From: a virus
Length of the DNA: 64,000 nucleotides
Reading direction: 5' to 3' (one strand)
Virus record (IMG/VR): IMGVR_UViG_3300035182_002586
Location: 62,001-126,000 of that record
Shown here: positions 1-8,454 of the stretch, piece after piece
Position numbering within the stretch: the first letter of the stretch is position 1
Layout of the letters: each line of letters opens with the position of its first letter
The notes under the pieces: generated by a model
Database searches by the model: none
Told to the model about the DNA's origin: nothing
What the model saw: the letters and a program-made list of their open reading frames with translations, nothing else
Translations under genes and position numbers: made by a program

Positions 1-1204
1 ACCCGCGCATACGGTCGGAGAAGCGCGCCCCGTGCTCCACCATGAAGCTGTTCGGGTCCGCGTGGAACCGCTGCCGGTAGTAGCTGATGGGGACCGACGG
101 GTTGATCTCCCACGTCGGCATCTGGAGAGCGAGCATGTTCTCGGACCCCTCTCCCCTCGACATCGCGAGGTTGAAGAGGTCGAAGAACTGTCCCTGCTTG
201 TTCAGGGGGGACGAGATGCAGATGATGCGGCTCTCGACCGGGTAGTCCGTCCCGTCGGGGTGCTTGAGCACCATCCCGTCCGGACCCTTCGGAGAGAAGG
301 TCGCTGCGGAGGGCTGGACCGCCTTGTATATCTCCTCGGCCGAGGACCCACCTTCGTCGATGAAGTGAGCCATCTCGTCGAGGATGATGACGATGTTGCC
401 CATACCACGGAGGCCCTTCGCGATACAGGGGCGGAACGTGACCCTGATCGAGGACTTGCCGTTGTAGCTGACGAACTTCCCGTCGGCGTGGCGGTTGTAC
501 GTGCCGAAGGTGTCGAGGTCGAACGGTGTCTGGAGGTCTACGAACGTCTTGTTGTCGGAGAGCTTGTACGGGTGGAAGTACTCGCACCGCGCCATGTGAT
601 TCGAGACTTCGCGGAAGAGAATCGCCGCCTGCTCCTTATCGGTAGCGACGCTGACGATCTGGATGGTGTTACCGTCCGGGAGACCGTAGTACTCCTGGGG
701 GTTGTACATATTCAAGAGGCGGTAGACCTCGTACGAGGCGAAGATCGACGAGAGCATGGTCTTGCCCCCGCGACGCCCGATGGCGAGCACCAGCTCGCGT
801 CGTTCGTGGTCCTGCTCTCGGATGTTGCAGCGTCCCTCGTCATAGAGGTGCCGCAGGTACTCCACCTCCGTGAAACGCCCTACGAGGTTCTCACGGAACA
901 TGTCCCAGATCTCGATCGTCTTCTCCTTGTCATCGAGAGGGATGTGGTAGTAGAGCTTCACAATGAAGCGCTGGACTGGATAGAGCTTCCGATCCAGACC
1001 CCACTTGGACTCGATGTAGTCGATGACTGAGAAGATCTTGGGCTTCTTCGGCTGCGCCTGTCCTGTTGGGACGGGCATCATGGACGCGAGGTAGTCGTCG
1101 ACCTGAGGATCCTCGGTCCCGGTCCTCTCTGCTTCGACTTTGGCTTCTTGTGCGGCTTGGCGGAATAGCCCCGCCATCCCGCTGCCGCGTTTCGTGGCTG
1201 CCAT
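1..1204 (-). CDS. terL: Phage terminase large subunit, C-terminus beyond the window
   Basis: ATP-driven DNA-packaging motor and headful nuclease of tailed phages. About 401 residues are visible from ATG at 1204. The Walker A motif GRRGGKT is at residues 143-149 and the Walker B run VIILDE near 272-277, followed by M-A-H as in phage terminases. The nuclease domain lies off the left edge. It is the last visible gene of the minus-strand virion block, 11 nt after a candidate small subunit. The family assignment is secure; the closest lineage is unknown. Confidence 0.93.
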   Translation of the reverse strand, partial: MAATKRGSGMAGLFRQAAQEAKVEAERTGTEDPQVDDYLASMMPVPTGQAQPKKPKIFSVIDYIESKWGLDRKLYPVQRFIVKLYYHIPLDDKEKTIEIWDMFRENLVGRFTEVEYLRHLYDEGRCNIREQDHERRELVLAIGRRGGKTMLSSIFASYEVYRLLNMYNPQEYYGLPDGNTIQIVSVATDKEQAAILFREVSNHMARCEYFHPYKLSDNKTFVDLQTPFDLDTFGTYNRHADGKFVSYNGKSSIRVTFRPCIAKGLRGMGNIVIILDEMAHFIDEGGSSAEEIYKAVQPSAATFSPKGPDGMVLKHPDGTDYPVESRIICISSPLNKQGQFFDLFNLAMSRGEGSENMLALQMPTWEINPSVPISYYRQRFHADPNSFMVEHGARFSDRMRG

Positions 1205-1215
1205 TCAGGATCCGA

Positions 1216-1923
1216 TCAGCGCTTCGCGAGTTGCACCGAGGCGCGTTCCTCCCACCCCTCCAGCTTCGTCATGAGACGGTTGGTGAGGAGGTCGAGTTCT
1301 TCGGTCTTGAGGACTTCGCCTGCGACGGCCAGGACTGACTGCACCCACAGCTTGAAGACCGCCTGGAACTTCTCGCTGTGCAGGTCGAGAAGGTCACCAC
1401 CGAGCTTCTTGATCTCCAGCTCGATGTTCGCGATCTTCGTCAGGGCGTCGATGCGGCGCGTCGAGATCTGCGCGGTGTCCTTGCCGAGCTTCTCGTTCTC
1501 GATGCGCTGGAACTGGAGAGCCGCCGACTCCTTGGCGACTTCTGCCTTCACGAGATGCAGGATCTCCGCTGAGTCCGCCTTGCCGAGGGCAGCCCGCAGG
1601 ATCGGGTCGTTCTGAACGAACTTCTGCTTCTCGTTCGACATCTCCGCGTGGTATTCGAGGTCCGATGTCGTCGGCATCCTCTCGACCTTGCGCGGCCGCC
1701 CACGCTGGCGCGTCACCTTGAGGTCGTTCTTCCCCGTTCGCGGCGCTGCGTGCACCGGAAGAAGACGAAGCACGTTGCCCTCACGGTCATCCGAACCGCC
1801 TTCGGCCTCCCCGGACTCGCCGATCGGGTCTGCGTCGTCGACATCTTGCCCCTCGCCTTCATCGGCGGTGGCCTCGTCGATCACTCGCTCCAGCTCGTCG
1901 TCATGTTCCGCAGACATGCTCAT
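1216..1923 (-). CDS. AT-hook protein, candidate terminase small subunit
   Basis: 235 residues. The first 60 are strongly acidic, followed by an AT-hook-like basic patch (RQRGRPRK, about residues 73-80) and then a helical, charged region to the end. Small terminase subunits bind DNA and usually sit just upstream of the large subunit, as here. The position and basic patch are seen; the role is inferred. Its start overlaps the preceding stop (ATGA). Confidence 0.5.
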   Translation of the reverse strand: MSMSAEHDDELERVIDEATADEGEGQDVDDADPIGESGEAEGGSDDREGNVLRLLPVHAAPRTGKNDLKVTRQRGRPRKVERMPTTSDLEYHAEMSNEKQKFVQNDPILRAALGKADSAEILHLVKAEVAKESAALQFQRIENEKLGKDTAQISTRRIDALTKIANIELEIKKLGGDLLDLHSEKFQAVFKLWVQSVLAVAGEVLKTEELDLLTNRLMTKLEGWEERASVQLAKR

Positions 1924-2324
1924 TTCTCCTTGACGCCGACTGCTTTGGCGCCACCCCCACCCTGCGTCTCGATGAGATACTGAGAGAGGTTGCTCACAGC
2001 GTCGTACCCCTTGTCCTTGGGGATCTGCTTGTCCAGCGCGTGTGAGAGGTCCTCGCCCGTTTCGACGAGGTTCCGCACTCCCGTGTGCCGGGGTTTCGCG
2101 AGAAACACGTCCTCAGGCCGGACATCGCGACGAGACGGATCGACCGTCTCGTCGGTGGTCTCCACCTGCTTGCCGTTCTCCTTGATGATGTCCTTCGCGA
2201 TCCCCTTCGCGGGGTTCACGGTCTTGACCTCGCGCTTCACGTCCTTGCGCATGTTGGGCGCACGAGGCTTGGCCGCCTCCACCTGGAAGCGAGCAGCGAC
2301 GCGAAGTGCGAGGCTCGTTACCAC
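1920..2324 (-). CDS. Virion-block protein with N-terminal RVAARF tag
   Basis: 134 residues from GTG at 2324, preceded by GGAAG seven bases away. Residues 5-13 read LALRVAARF, a tag also found at the N-terminus of the proteins at 23097-24029 and 62276-62902. The rest is polar and lysine-rich with no fold I recognise. It lies between the candidate small terminase and other virion-type genes. The function is unknown; a tagged virion component is one possibility. Confidence 0.6.
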   Translation of the reverse strand: MVTSLALRVAARFQVEAAKPRAPNMRKDVKREVKTVNPAKGIAKDIIKENGKQVETTDETVDPSRRDVRPEDVFLAKPRHTGVRNLVETGEDLSHALDKQIPKDKGYDAVSNLSQYLIETQGGGGAKAVGVKEK

Positions 2325-2327
2325 CCG

Positions 2328-2663
2328 TCACTTCCTTTCGAGGGACTGGTGCATTGAGGAGAGGACCCCGAACTTCTTGGCGATGGGACCGAGATCCGTG
2401 ACGACCGCCTTGAGCGCCATCACCGCCACATCGGGCTTGTCTGCCGTGCGGAGGACGTGGTGCAGGTTGCCGATCACCTCAGCGAGGTCGGACGTGATGT
2501 GATGGAGCTGTTCCCGCACACCCTCTTCCGGCGTGTCCGCATAGGCTGTGGGGTGACTCACGTAGTCACTCATCCCGCGAGCGAACTCCGACGACACGTC
2601 GACGGCACCATACGAGGCCGCCACGGTCTTCCAAGCAGGGTCGTTGAGAGCGATCTTGTCCAT
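2328..2663 (-). CDS. Small helical protein of unknown function
   Basis: 111 residues starting at ATG 2663, where AAGGGG stands upstream. The frame is open further upstream, but only as antisense of the neighbouring gene. The sequence is mostly helical (residues 45-105) with no transmembrane segment. It is co-transcribed with virion-type genes and sits 5 nt after the Cys-repeat gene. I do not recognise the family. Confidence 0.6.
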   Translation of the reverse strand: MDKIALNDPAWKTVAASYGAVDVSSEFARGMSDYVSHPTAYADTPEEGVREQLHHITSDLAEVIGNLHHVLRTADKPDVAVMALKAVVTDLGPIAKKFGVLSSMHQSLERK

Positions 2664-2668
2664 GATCG

Positions 2669-4936
2669 TCACCCCTTGACTGCCTGGTTGTCGTCGAAGC
2701 TGACGATGATGGGGTCCTGTTGCTTCGGGGCGTCGACTTCGACGACCATCCCGCCGTTCTGCATCTGGTACTCGGCGAGCATCCCCATGCCGCCCGCCAT
2801 GAGGGACTCGTACGAGACCTCCGTGGCCGAGCCCGAGTTGAGGATCGCCGCCTGCTGCGCGGCCTTGTCCACGTACGGAGGCTCCTCCACGAGGGCCTTG
2901 TGGAGCTTCGAGCAGAAGCCCGGACGCGTCTGGTGGACGCAGCTCCCGCACTTCGACCCGGCCTTCACGTACTGGATGACACGAGCGCGGAAGAGCCTGG
3001 CCGGCTCCTCACAGCCCTTACCGTAGTCGTCGTAGACCGTCGGGTCGACGAAGTAGATGCCCTGGAGGCCCTGTTCTGCGAGCACTTCTCGCAGATCCTC
3101 GTTGGCGGCCACGAGGTCGCGCTCGTCGTAGCTGCGGCGGAGAGCATGTGCGAGGTCGTTGCCGTACAGGCCCTCGTTCATGTACTTCGATGCAGTCTTC
3201 ACGATCTCGCGCTTGACGAGGCCCGCCGTCACGTGCTGCGGCGAGTTGCCACGGAACGCCTGCACGGTCTCCATGCGGATACCCGCCTGAGCCGGCGTCG
3301 GCTGGAGCGACGCCCCACGGTACATCGTCTTGAGAGCGTCCTCCGGGGTGCTCCCCAGAACCGAGGCGTTCCGGAGCGTCTGGTCTGCACGACCTGCGAT
3401 CCGGTGGTCCTGGAGAACCGCGTCGGCGGTCTCCCACGTGACCACTTCGGTGGCCTGCTTCGCGAGGGGCTTGCCGTAGAGGAGGCAGCGGCCGATCTTG
3501 TTGTAGACGCAGCCCGAGCACTTCTCGCCAGCCACGACGGCGCGGATACCAGGGTTGTGCTTCGCGATGAAGTCCGACCCCTCGCGGCAGTCCGCGAAGC
3601 TGTCCTGCGTCGTGTAGATCGAACCGTAGAGCCCGGCCTCACGGAAGATCGGCTCCCAGTGCGGACGGGTCTCGTGGAGGTCGGTGAGCGAGAAGGCATA
3701 CTTGAGCGCCTGCCCGAGTTCGACCTCGCTCCGTCCCTTGAGCATCTCGCGACGGAGCAGAGCCACGACTGGAGCTGCCTTGTGCGCGGACATCGCGTAC
3801 TTGGCCGCTTCGTCACGCTTGCGCGTGAGGCTCTCAGCAGCGATGAGCTGGTTGCTCACCGTCTGCGGCGACACGGGGGCGATCGGGGCCTGCGTGCCCG
3901 CACCCACATACGCGTTGCGCGGCGAAGCCACGGCTGCCGTAACAGCCGCCACGACCTGCGCGAGCACGTCTGCGTCCTGCGTTGCTGCGATCGTGCGGAA
4001 CGCGACCTTTGCGTCCGGAACCGAGAGGCGCCCCGAACGAAGGGCGTCGTCGACGGCAGCGTGTGCGGTCTTCTTCTGGCCCGTGAGGTCCGGCGGGAGG
4101 ACGACGGGGGCCGCAGCCACCGTCGGCTTCATGTACTGCGCCGGGTTCACCACAGGCTTCGGAGTCGAGGCTTCCGATCCGTACGAAGCACCTTCCGCGA
4201 GCAGAGCGAGACGGACGCGTTCCTTCGGAGGTGCGTTCGACGCCTGGACCGCCTTGCCCTTCGAGGACTGGACCCGCTCCACCTCTTCGGCGAGGGCCTC
4301 CGAGTAGGGCACCTCGACGACGAGCTGCTTGTGGAAGACCGCGCAGTTGGTGCCGCCGACCGGCCCCTGGAGGGCGTGGGTGCAACCGTGGCACTCCGGC
4401 TTTGCGACGACGAACCGAGCATCGTTCGCGAACTTCCTGACGAAGTTCACGGCCTGCTTCGGGGAGTTGTGGCAACCCGAGAAGTCCGACGCGTCGATGT
4501 AGAGCTTGCCGAGAAGCCCACGCTCTGCGATGAGCGAGGCCAACACCGGGCGAGCTGCTCGCAGCGAGTCGAGGTCGAACCGCTTGACGAGGGCATCGCG
4601 CAACCGAGCGGGGTCCGGCGACTGCATGAGCGCGAGTCGGGCCGTGCGGATGATGTCCTCGGAGGTCGAGCTGATCGGCCCGTGTGCCTGCGAGAGGTCC
4701 CCCATCGTCGCCGGCCGGTGGTCCTTCGGAAGATAGTCCGTTGCCGGACGATCTTCGTGAGCCCACATCGCTTCGAGGTCGGGCGCGATGTTGAGGTTCT
4801 GCTTCGGCAGCACGTCCTGTGCTCGGTACTCGGCGTCATCGACGGCGAGCCACGACACGTCGTTGACGGAACCCTCCTTGGAGGTCGGGATTGCCCCCTC
4901 CTTGAGGAAGTCGGACAGGTCACCGAGATCAGCCAT
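2669..4936 (-). CDS. Triple Cys4-repeat protein of the virion block
   Basis: 755 residues from ATG 4936; it overlaps the upstream gene by 8 nt. A unit of about 100 residues occurs three times: a helical lead-in, a G-L-x-G-x-(I/L)-Y segment, then four cysteines. The cysteines are C155/C182/C185/C198, C450/C473/C476/C484 and C642/C663/C666/C675, so each unit reads C-x(20-26)-C-x2-C-x(7-12)-C. This would suit zinc or an iron-sulphur cluster. The segments between units are low-complexity, rich in Ala and Pro. The repeats are directly visible; the metal and the structural role are inferred. Confidence 0.7.
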   Translation of the reverse strand: MADLGDLSDFLKEGAIPTSKEGSVNDVSWLAVDDAEYRAQDVLPKQNLNIAPDLEAMWAHEDRPATDYLPKDHRPATMGDLSQAHGPISSTSEDIIRTARLALMQSPDPARLRDALVKRFDLDSLRAARPVLASLIAERGLLGKLYIDASDFSGCHNSPKQAVNFVRKFANDARFVVAKPECHGCTHALQGPVGGTNCAVFHKQLVVEVPYSEALAEEVERVQSSKGKAVQASNAPPKERVRLALLAEGASYGSEASTPKPVVNPAQYMKPTVAAAPVVLPPDLTGQKKTAHAAVDDALRSGRLSVPDAKVAFRTIAATQDADVLAQVVAAVTAAVASPRNAYVGAGTQAPIAPVSPQTVSNQLIAAESLTRKRDEAAKYAMSAHKAAPVVALLRREMLKGRSEVELGQALKYAFSLTDLHETRPHWEPIFREAGLYGSIYTTQDSFADCREGSDFIAKHNPGIRAVVAGEKCSGCVYNKIGRCLLYGKPLAKQATEVVTWETADAVLQDHRIAGRADQTLRNASVLGSTPEDALKTMYRGASLQPTPAQAGIRMETVQAFRGNSPQHVTAGLVKREIVKTASKYMNEGLYGNDLAHALRRSYDERDLVAANEDLREVLAEQGLQGIYFVDPTVYDDYGKGCEEPARLFRARVIQYVKAGSKCGSCVHQTRPGFCSKLHKALVEEPPYVDKAAQQAAILNSGSATEVSYESLMAGGMGMLAEYQMQNGGMVVEVDAPKQQDPIIVSFDDNQAVKG

Positions 4937-6701
4937 CTGAGTTCCTCGCGATCGTGGGACGGGGGCGCCCGTAGGTATTGGGCGTATAGTCGTGGACGTC
5001 TTGCTGCCATCGAACGTACGGGGTGTTCGTGTCCTCGTACGTCTGACCGGGGGCGATGGGGGTGTCGCGACCGATCTGCTTCGGGGCGCTCTCCCCATCC
5101 CCCGGCATCTCACTGCCTGCCTGGAAGGGGGTCGTGAAGAGAGGCATGGGACCGCCCGTGACATCCGGGTGTGGCGTGATCGGCGTCGGCTTCGCCGGAG
5201 GCTGCGTGCCCGGCAGCCCCGACTGTGAGTTCACCAGGTTGCCCTTGTCCCCGGGGAAGTAGTCGCTACGTGCAACTGGAGGCTGCATGTCGTTCGGGAG
5301 GATCGCCGTGGCGTCGTCCAGGAAGGCGACGATCGGCCTCGGGGGCTTCCCGTACGGGAACGTCGCGATGAACTCGAAGCCGGGGTTCTCGGCCGCCATC
5401 ACGATGAAGTCGTGGAAGTCCTTCTTCCCTCCGAGGGACGCTTCCAACTGCTTCGCCAGCTCCGAAACCGAGCGTGCGACGACCATCGTGGCTTCACCCT
5501 GGACCGGCTTCGTGTCTGCAAACACGTTGCGGTCACGGAGCTGGACCTCGATGTCCGAACCGTCCGCGCTGGCCGGATCCTTGGTCGGGCCACCGGGGTC
5601 GTGAGGGAGATCCGACGACGGACCCCACACACCCTTGCCCTTGGGGTCCTTGGGGTCCGCCAGCGTGTGCTGGATGCCGTCACCCTTGGCCCCGTACCCG
5701 ATCCCGAAGTCGTTCGCGTCCGTCGGCGTCGTGTCGGTGTTGGTACCCGGCATCGCCGACTCCGCTACGAGCGAGAGCTGCGTCGCGAGCGCGTTGGCTC
5801 GGAGCATGAGCTGCTGAGCCGTGCGTTCGACGAGTTCGTTCTCGTGGTCGCCCGGGTAGTCGTAGTCCCGGGGGCGGTTGTCGTAGCGATCCTGCGAGGG
5901 GTTCTCCCCGCGGTTCCACGACCCCCACGGACCGGGCTGGTCTCCACGATCGAGGTGCTCGACGCGCGGACCTGGAAGTGTCTCGACGGGCAGGGAGGAG
6001 TTCGCCTGCTTGAAGTCCGCCTGGATGTAGGTGTTGGAGGCCGTCTTCTGCTTGTAGCCGGGGAACAGCTCGGCGTTGTTCCCTGTCGGCTGGTCGTTGT
6101 TGAAGGCCGGGAGGGTCTCAGCGTCACCGCCGCCGGGCAGCTCCGAACGCTCCGGGGACTTGTCCTTGTCCTTTCGGACTGCGACCGCTTCCCAGTTCTT
6201 CGCGCTCGGCTTCCCAGCTCCCTCGATGTCCTCGTCCTCCACCTCGTCGAAAGCCTTTTCGGCCTCGTCGACGAAGCGGCTGACATCCTTCTTCTCCCCG
6301 AACGCGAGCTGCGCAAGCCTTGGCTTCCAGTGGGGGGCGTTGATCTCGTCGTGGAGCGTGTCGCAGAGCGAAGAGAGCGACTCGCATGCCTCGTAGAGCC
6401 GCTGACGCAGCTCCTTGACCGGCATGATGTACCCGCGACCGCCGATGTTGCCGTCGGGGCTCACGGTCGCCGACTTCACCCGGGCGAACTGCCGGCAAGC
6501 AGAGAGAGCGTGACCCAAGGCGATGCTCGACTGCCACAGCGTCGCCGCGAGCGGCTTGAGCGCCATGGGGTCGTACTCGTAGTTCTTCGGAATGCTGCGC
6601 TTTGACGGCATCCCGGGAGGTAGCTCCCCTGCCGTTCGCGACATGCCGTCGTCTCCCGGAAGGGAAGCGAGGATCTCCCGCGTTCTTCGCTTGGCGTCCA
6701 A
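4929..6701 (-). CDS. Large virion-block protein of unknown function
   Basis: 590 residues from TTG 6701, which has GGGAG six bases upstream over the previous stop codon. ATG 6644 (571 residues) also has a GGGAG and could be the true start. The N-terminal 150 residues are helical, the middle is a long Gly/Pro/Asp-rich linker, and residues 400-480 look globular. There is no recognised catalytic motif. The position in the terminase block suggests a structural protein. Confidence 0.65.
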   Translation of the reverse strand: MDAKRRTREILASLPGDDGMSRTAGELPPGMPSKRSIPKNYEYDPMALKPLAATLWQSSIALGHALSACRQFARVKSATVSPDGNIGGRGYIMPVKELRQRLYEACESLSSLCDTLHDEINAPHWKPRLAQLAFGEKKDVSRFVDEAEKAFDEVEDEDIEGAGKPSAKNWEAVAVRKDKDKSPERSELPGGGDAETLPAFNNDQPTGNNAELFPGYKQKTASNTYIQADFKQANSSLPVETLPGPRVEHLDRGDQPGPWGSWNRGENPSQDRYDNRPRDYDYPGDHENELVERTAQQLMLRANALATQLSLVAESAMPGTNTDTTPTDANDFGIGYGAKGDGIQHTLADPKDPKGKGVWGPSSDLPHDPGGPTKDPASADGSDIEVQLRDRNVFADTKPVQGEATMVVARSVSELAKQLEASLGGKKDFHDFIVMAAENPGFEFIATFPYGKPPRPIVAFLDDATAILPNDMQPPVARSDYFPGDKGNLVNSQSGLPGTQPPAKPTPITPHPDVTGGPMPLFTTPFQAGSEMPGDGESAPKQIGRDTPIAPGQTYEDTNTPYVRWQQDVHDYTPNTYGRPRPTIARNSDG

Positions 6702-6712
6702 GGCGTTCTCCC

Positions 6713-7132
6713 TCAGCCCCGAACCGGCTGGCCGTTGTCGTCGAAGAGGCGCTCGATGTAGTAGGTCCCGTCAGCTTCCTTGCCGAGCGACCACAGATCC
6801 CGCTGGCTGCGGTGCACGAGGGTCTCTGCCGACACTCGGTCGAACCCCGCGAGCTGGCGGATGGAGGCGACGCGCGTACGGCCCACCGGAGCCGTAGGGC
6901 GAGCTGACCCCACGACGGGCTTCACGCTGGAGAGCCGGGGGTCCTGTGCGAAGATGGCGTCGATCCCGAGCGTGCTGCCCGACTCCATGGCGCCGAGGTC
7001 GAACCCCTCCGACCCGGAGTCGACACCCTGAAGGATCGGGATACCGACACGTTGACGCGCACCCTTCTCCAGGAAGCCGTCGATGTCCGCCGCCCCGCCA
7101 AGGTCCATGTCTGCGATGTTGAAGTCCGGCAT
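6713..7132 (-). CDS. Small virion-block protein
   Basis: 139 residues from ATG 7132 (GAGG nine bases upstream). The N-terminal 65 residues are Gly/Asp-rich; the C-terminus is a compact mixed alpha/beta segment. It is spaced 11 nt from each neighbour, as expected in one transcript. I do not recognise it. Confidence 0.55.
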   Translation of the reverse strand: MPDFNIADMDLGGAADIDGFLEKGARQRVGIPILQGVDSGSEGFDLGAMESGSTLGIDAIFAQDPRLSSVKPVVGSARPTAPVGRTRVASIRQLAGFDRVSAETLVHRSQRDLWSLGKEADGTYYIERLFDDNGQPVRG

Positions 7133-7143
7133 GTGCTTGTGCC

Positions 7144-8046
7144 TCAGAGGATGGTGAGCTGAACGGTGACGTCGACGTGGTAGTTCAGGGAGTACCCACT
7201 GACGCGAAGGGTCTCTTGGTAGGTCCCAGAGGCCATCCCGTTGATGGGCTCGACGACGACTTGCACGGGCTGTGACCCGCCCGCAGCCACCGTCCCCGAA
7301 GACGGGGTGAACGAGGTCAACCACGAGGAGTAGCTGGTGAGCCTCTGAATGAGGTACTCCAGCACGGACCCACTCGGACCCGAGTTCATGACGAGGAGCT
7401 GCTGGTAGGGGATCGGTGTGAACGACCCGTCCGGCAGCGGCGTCGCAATGAAAGTCAGCGTCACGGGGCTCGTCGCAACGACTGCGCGCGGCCGCACCGT
7501 GATCGCCACCGGAACGACCATGGGACCGTTCGTAGAGTTGGGGTCCTGCACCGTGATCGTCGTCGCGTACGGGCTCTGCACAGCCTGGAGGTTCGTCGAG
7601 TCGACGGAGACCTCCGAGATGCCTGTCTGAGACGTAGCGAGGGGGCCTAGGTTGGCCGGAGCCACGCGCACATACGAATCGTGCGCGGTCAGGGACGGGC
7701 CAAGGATGGAGCCGTATGGCCCGACGTTCGACACCCTCAGGTCGAGGACCGGGGAGAACCCACGGCCTTCGTCGACGCTGAACGAAAGCGACGAGGGAGG
7801 GCCCACAAGGATGGCCGGGGCCAGGGCCGCCTTGATCTCGTCGATCGACGCAGCCATCGCGGACACCACATCGCCTGGGAGAGGGATGCTGTCTCGCAGC
7901 AGCCCGAAGGGCGAAATGATGTCCGTGATCTGATACTGCGGCGTCGCAAGGGTCGTATCGACGCGCGTAGTCCACTTCCAGAGGCCGGCGGGCACCTGGT
8001 ACGAGAACTGGGTCGATTGCGAACGAATGCTTTGGGCGAGGGACAC
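7144..8046 (-). CDS. Protein with two BACON/Ig-like beta domains
   Basis: 300 residues if started at GTG 8046, which has GGTGAGG five bases upstream; GTG 8061 is possible but has no such site. Residues 85-190 and 195-300 each look like a BACON-type beta-sandwich (S-L-x-F, then a W/W-L region, then a P-x-S-G-T-V turn, then G-x-Y at the end; clearest in the second copy). BACON domains occur in carbohydrate- or mucin-binding proteins and in some phage virion proteins. Surface adhesion is inferred. Confidence 0.65.
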   Translation of the reverse strand: MSLAQSIRSQSTQFSYQVPAGLWKWTTRVDTTLATPQYQITDIISPFGLLRDSIPLPGDVVSAMAASIDEIKAALAPAILVGPPSSLSFSVDEGRGFSPVLDLRVSNVGPYGSILGPSLTAHDSYVRVAPANLGPLATSQTGISEVSVDSTNLQAVQSPYATTITVQDPNSTNGPMVVPVAITVRPRAVVATSPVTLTFIATPLPDGSFTPIPYQQLLVMNSGPSGSVLEYLIQRLTSYSSWLTSFTPSSGTVAAGGSQPVQVVVEPINGMASGTYQETLRVSGYSLNYHVDVTVQLTIL

Positions 8047-8121
8047 GGGGACCTCACCCACGCACGAGATAAAAGGAAAGTAGCGGGTGAAATCTCCGCC
8101 TGGGAGGCTAGAGGGTCCCCT

Positions 8122-8436
8122 TCAACCTTCGCGTGAGGCGTCCCACACGTCCCTTGGCACCCAACAGACGGGGGCGCCGTCACCGCGTCGGATGACTACC
8201 ATCCCGTTCTCGTCGTTCTCGTCCACCAGCTCAGCGTAGTCCCCCGCCTTCGACTCAAAGGGAGGCGTGGAGAGTACCTGCGCGACCTGCGCCCAGTCCG
8301 CAGCGGAGACGAAGGCGACCTCCGCTGCATACGTGATGGCTGCACCGCACGTGCAGACCTTCGGCAGGTCCTCGATCGGGGTAGGGTCTACCCCGAACAG
8401 AACGTCGATGTTCTCGTGCTTGAAGTTGCAGCCCAT
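8122..8436 (-). CDS. Small protein with a CxC motif
   Basis: 104 residues from ATG 8436; TTG 8454 would add six. It has a CTC motif near residue 28 and is otherwise mixed alpha/beta and acidic. It lies between the HNH gene and the BACON gene on the same strand. No family is recognised. Confidence 0.5.
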   Translation of the reverse strand: MGCNFKHENIDVLFGVDPTPIEDLPKVCTCGAAITYAAEVAFVSAADWAQVAQVLSTPPFESKAGDYAELVDENDENGMVVIRRGDGAPVCWVPRDVWDASREG

Positions 8437-8454
8437 GAGGGGTCCGTACACCAA

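Noticed and set aside
2720-5137. 805-codon plus-strand frame opposite the Cys-repeat gene
   Set aside because: It is antisense to a protein with clear internal repeats and ordered cysteines; the plus frame has Arg/Val-rich composition typical of shadow frames in GC-rich DNA.
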